Made by a program: the position numbers and the translations under genes. The notes beneath the pieces were generated by a model. The model was not told the DNA's origin, searched no databases, and worked only from the letters and a program-made list of their open reading frames with translations. A stretch of 64,000 bases of DNA from Cymbidium sinense (lineage: Eukaryota; Streptophyta; Magnoliopsida; Asparagales; Orchidaceae): the NCBI GenBank assembly GCA_021442155.1, contig CM038216.1, positions 85,594,945-85,658,944 of the forward strand. The letters run 5' to 3'. Below, piece by piece: positions 60,073 through 64,000 of the stretch (its first letter is position 1; the number at the start of each line of letters is the position of its first letter).

Positions 60073-62351
60073 TTAGGGTTTAGGTTTTGGTTTATGTCTA
60101 TTATGTTTTATTTTTTATAGGTTTTATTTTTAGGTTTATCTTTTATTTTTAGGTTTTTATTAAGTTTTATTTAATTTTATTTTAGGTTTATTTTAGGTTT
60201 ATTTTATTTTTATCTTACATTTTGCTTTTATTTTATTTAGGTTTTTTATTCTTAGGTTTATTTTATTTTTTAATTTAGTTTAGGTTTATATATATATTTT
60301 TTAGATTATATTTATTAATTTATTTTATTTTACTTTTAGGTTTAGGTTTAGGTTTTAGTTTAGGTTTTCATTTTTTATTTTTTTAATTTATTTAGGTTTA
60401 GGTTTTTTATTTATTTTATTTTTAGGTTTAAGTTTTTAGGTTTTTGAGGTTTGGGTTTAGGGTTTAGGGTTTAGGGTTTAGGTTTTAGGGTTTAGGATTT
60501 TATGGTTTCGGGTTTAGGGATAGGGTTTAGGGTTTAGGGTTTAGGGTATAGTGTTTAGGCTTTAGGGTTTAGGGTTTTTAGGGTTTAGGGTTTAAGTTTA
60601 GGGTTTGCTTAGGGTTTGGTTTAGGGTTTTAGTTTTAGTTTTGGTGTTTAGGTTTAGTTTAGGGTTTAGGTTTAGGGTTTAGGTTAGGGTGTTTAGGTTT
60701 AGGGTTTAGGTTTAGTGTTTAGTAGTTTAGGGTTAGTTTAGGGTTTTAGGGTTTTAGTTTAGGTTTTAGTTTTAGGTTTAGGTTGTTTAGGGTTTAGGGT
60801 TTGTTGTTTAGTGTTTTGAGTTTAGGGTTAGTTTTATGGTTTAGGGTTTAGGGTTAGGGTTTTTTTTATCTGTTTATTTTTTATTATTTTATTATTTTTA
60901 AAAATTAAGTAAACTAGTAAGTTTAAGTTTATTTAGTTTATTTTTTATTTTTTTTATTTTATTTTATTTTTTATTTTGATTTAGGTTTATTTTTATTTAG
61001 TTTAGTTTATTTATTTTAGTTTAGGTTTTTTATTTTTGTTTATTTTTTAGGTTTAGGTTTAGGTTTATGTTTATTTTTTAGTTTAGTTTTTATTTTATTT
61101 TATTTTTTAGGTTTAAGTTTTATTATTTATTTTTAGGTTTAGGTTTAGATTTCTATTTTATTTTCTTAGGTTTATGTTTAAGTTTTTATTTTCGATTTAT
61201 TTTTAGGTTTTATTTTTTTAGTTTAGGTTTATGTTTATTTTAATTTGTTTTATTTAATTAGTTAAGTGTTTAGGTTTTATTTATTTTAGGTTTAGGTTTA
61301 GGTTTTATTTATTTTAGTTTAGTTTATTTAAGTTTAAGTTTAGGTTTATTTTATTTTAGGTTTAGTTTTTTTTAGTTTATTTTAAGTTTTATTTTTTATT
61401 TATTTTTAGGTTTATTGTTTAGGTTGGGGCTTTTATTTAGTTTTAATTTTTTGGTTTATTTTACAAGGTTTAGGGTTAGGGTTTAGGATTAGGGTTTTGT
61501 TTAGGGTTTAGGGTTTAGGGTTTAGGGTTTAGGTTTAGGTTGAGGGTTTAGGTTTTAGTAGGTTAGTTTTTAGGTTTAGGTTTTGATTTTAGGGTTTTTT
61601 TAGGTTTAGTTTTGGGTTAGGTTTTAGGTTTTGGTTTGATTTTAGGGTTTAGGTTTAGGGTTGTTTAGGGTTTTTTTTTTTGGTTGAGTTTAGGTTTAGG
61701 TTTAGGTTTGTTTAGGGTTTAGGGTATAGGGTTTTTTTTGTTAAAGTAAACTATAGGTTTAGTTTTATTTAGTTTATTTTATTTATTTTAGTTTATTTTA
61801 TTTTATTTATTTATTTTTTATTTAGTTTAGTTTATTTATTTTAGGTTTATTTATTTTAGTTTAGGTTTTTTTTTAGTTTATTTTTTGGGTTAAGATTTAG
61901 GTTTATTTTTTATTTTTTTGTTTAGTTTTAGTTTTTTTATTTTTTTAGGTTTAGGTTTTAGGTTTTATTTTAATTCTATTTTTAGGTTTTATTTTTTAGT
62001 TTAGGTTAAGTTTATTTTTGTTTATTTTATTTTATTTAGTTTAGGGTTTAGGTTTTATTTTATTTTAGGTTTATTTATTTTATTTTAGGTTTAGGTTTTT
62101 TTATGGTTTAAGTTTATTTTATTTAGTTTATTTTAGGTTTTTTAGGTTTTATTTAGTCTTTAATTTATTTTGGTTTATTTTATTTAGTTTATATGGTTTA
62201 GGTTAGGGTTTAGGGTTTAGGGTTTAGGGTTTAGGTTTAGGTTGGTTTAGGTTTTAGGGTTTAGGTTAGGTTTAGGGTTTAGATTTAAGTTTAGGTTTTA
62301 ATTTGGGTTTAGGGTTGGTTTAGGTTTTAGGTTTAGGTTTTAGGGTTGAGG
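60073..62351. repeat. T-rich monomers and telomere-like arrays
   Basis: Partial monomer 60073-60445 (TATTCTTAGG near 60250); array 60446-60890; monomer 60891-61455 (opening AATTAAGTAAACTAGTAAG), ended early by an array at 61456-61740; monomer 61741-62195 (opening AAAGTAAACTATAGG); array 62196-62351. Bases 60961-61260 contain only three C on the + strand, an example of the strand asymmetry. No gene. Confidence 0.82.
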
Positions 62352-64000
62352 TTTTTTTTTTGGAAAATTAGGTAATTTTATTGCCATACAAAGTCCTTAG
62401 AGGGCAAATCTCTTGCTAATGCTCAAAAAGTCCTAAGGAGATAAGCCCCTAGCTAATACAATAGATAATGAAAGTAAGCTAATAAAAAAAAGATCCACCA
62501 AAAATAATCCCAATTTGACAAACTTTCTCTCCTTTTGAAACTTGATGACAAAAGTCTCCCAACCTATACTAGAGAGAAAACTTGTAAAGGATGAGTAGAT
62601 AATGAAATAGTTAATTAAGCATAAAATATAAAGGTAGAAAGTAAAAAGATGAAGAAAAGGCTCAAGCTTATAATCATCTTAAGGAGCACCATGTAATGCA
62701 TCAAACTTCAAGTGAAGGGTTACAATTACATATAGTACTACCATAAGAAGGAGTGGGAAACATCAAGGCCATCATTGCCGACATACCTCTTGTAGCACCT
62801 TATCAATGATCATGAACTTCATAAAACCACCAACAACAAATATAACAAGGGAGGAACTTATGAGGAAAGCATTAGGAGGAGCACCACCAAAGCCACCACC
62901 AAGAATTGCTCAGTTGCTAGAGCAAACCTCACAATATGGGAAAAGGACTAGAGACCAAACAAAGGCAAAATGAGAACCATAGTTGATAAGGTCATTCATT
63001 ATGAACATGCAAAAGAACCAATACTATCTAGAGGTAAGACTAACATCAAGAATGTTAGGAACCAAGGCAACCATCAAAAGAGGAAAGGGAAGAGGTTTGA
63101 AAATCCGGTAGGTAGAAACTAGAGAAGAATGGGAAAGAAAGTAGCATAGACTGGTCAAGAAAATATAACAAAGTAAATACTCTTTTGACCAAACATAGCA
63201 CCCAATCTAGCGACCACAAGGTAGTCCACCTGCCACCAAGGCGCCAAGGATTCAAATCAATAGACTTAGAACCATCGGGATGAAAGATAAAGAGTCATCC
63301 AGTCACAAACATTGAAAAAATCCCAAGGGGCTTGCAAATCAAGGACAAGAGAATCTAGTTTAAGCTAGATACATGGGATCACAAATACAACCAATAGAGT
63401 CATCATAAGCTAGTCCCATCCAACCATGGTTTGCAACCTTCAGTTCATAACACAAATTAAAATAGAACCTAGTATTACTGAACCCAATATTGAAGATATA
63501 ATAATCAAGCATCCAACCTTACACTCATCGAACAACTAAAGAAAGGATAGATAGCCATAGAAAATAGTTCTCCAAGCTACAAAATAAAGAGCCCTCATGG
63601 TCACTCCTCTTAGAGCAAAACCAAGAGAGAAAGGACAACCAAAAGCTGGAAAAACCATCGATCGATAAACAACAAGGTGATAGATCAAGACCGAAGGTCA
63701 TAAAATAGCATAAGCAACACCAGAAAGAAAAAAATACCGAAACACATAAACACCAATATAAAATCAGAGTAAATAAAAAAAGGCTAGAGAGATCCAACCA
63801 ATAAAGAGAACCACCAACTAGAAGACAAGAAAAACCCAACAACCTCCACTGTTTCTATAGGTTGGGAGAGAAAAAACCAAAAATAAATATAAACAAAAAT
63901 CAATAAATGGAAGACAACCCAATCAAAGAATGGGAAGAAACCAAACTAGAAAATAAAAGTAGGTTTATGAGAAGAAAAAAATCAAGACCAAAAAGAGAAA
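62352..64000 (-). mobile_element. LINE copy 4, 3' tail, leaves the window
   Basis: T-run 62352-62361 (poly(A) of a minus-strand element) follows telomere-like sequence directly. The next bases (GGTAATTTTATTGCCATACA) resemble the starts of copies 2 and 3. The block at about 62695-62790 (AAGTGAAGGGTTACAATTAC, GGGAAACATCAAGGCCATCA) matches copy 3. Only the long tail is in the window; no recognisable domain. Minus-strand hydrophobic frames (63255-63055, 63842-63525) reflect T/G-rich composition. Confidence 0.78.

Noticed and set aside
3231..62351. An active chromosome end
   Set aside because: The longest perfect runs are about five TTTAGGG units, separated by degenerate variants and monomers, with retroelements on both sides. 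This is interstitial or subtelomeric, not a terminal telomere.
63055..63842. Hydrophobic minus-strand frames in LINE copy 4 tail
   Set aside because: Composition-driven frames in a non-coding tail.

Overview
The window is nuclear DNA of a land plant, most likely a seed plant. It is dominated by degenerate Arabidopsis-type telomere repeat (TTTAGGG, always G-rich on the + strand). The mobile elements are typical plant families: L1-type LINEs with a CX2CX4HX4C ORF1 and a C-terminal RNase H, an RTE-type LINE, and a Tat-lineage Ty3/gypsy element with two RNase H domains. Two retrocopied host genes are recognisable: a plant glycine-rich RNA-binding protein (GRP7/8 type) and ribosomal stalk protein P0. 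I see no intact gene, tRNA, rRNA or CRISPR array. Every protein-like stretch is a broken mobile-element or retrogene relic.

Layout. 1-3230: 5' part of an L1-type LINE on the minus strand. 3231-13281: a composite satellite of short TTTAGGG-type arrays alternating with a T-rich, almost C-free monomer of up to about 0.8-1 kb, with two GRP fragments and a P0 pseudogene embedded. 13282-16327: an internally deleted LINE (ORF1 joined to a 3' tail). 16328-18480: a different satellite built on TTATTAG/TTAG words with a repeat of about 680 bp. 18481-23278: composite satellite with three GRP fragments. 23279-26707: 3' part of a LINE. 26708-34290: composite satellite with one GRP fragment and two remnants. 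34291-43984: a decayed Tat-type gypsy element and associated AT-rich sequence. 43985-62351: composite satellite with six GRP fragments and an RTE 3' end. 62352-64000: 3' tail of another LINE, leaving the window.

How it fits together. The recurring unit is [poly(T) + antisense GRP 3' fragment] - [TTTAGGG-like array] - [T-rich monomer opening with AAGTAAAC] - [TTTAGGG-like array]. The fourteen GRP pieces are all antisense. The twelve that keep the upstream end stop at the same codon, and three share one nonsense mutation, so they spread by DNA duplication and not by repeated retrotransposition. All poly(A)-type inserts (GRP founder, P0, the LINEs) are antisense, with poly(T) next to TTTAGGG-like sequence on the left and telomere-like sequence resuming on the right. 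This is the geometry expected if reverse transcription was primed from the 3' G-strand end of a telomere and the end was later healed by telomerase. That model is my main inference; it needs alignment-based testing.
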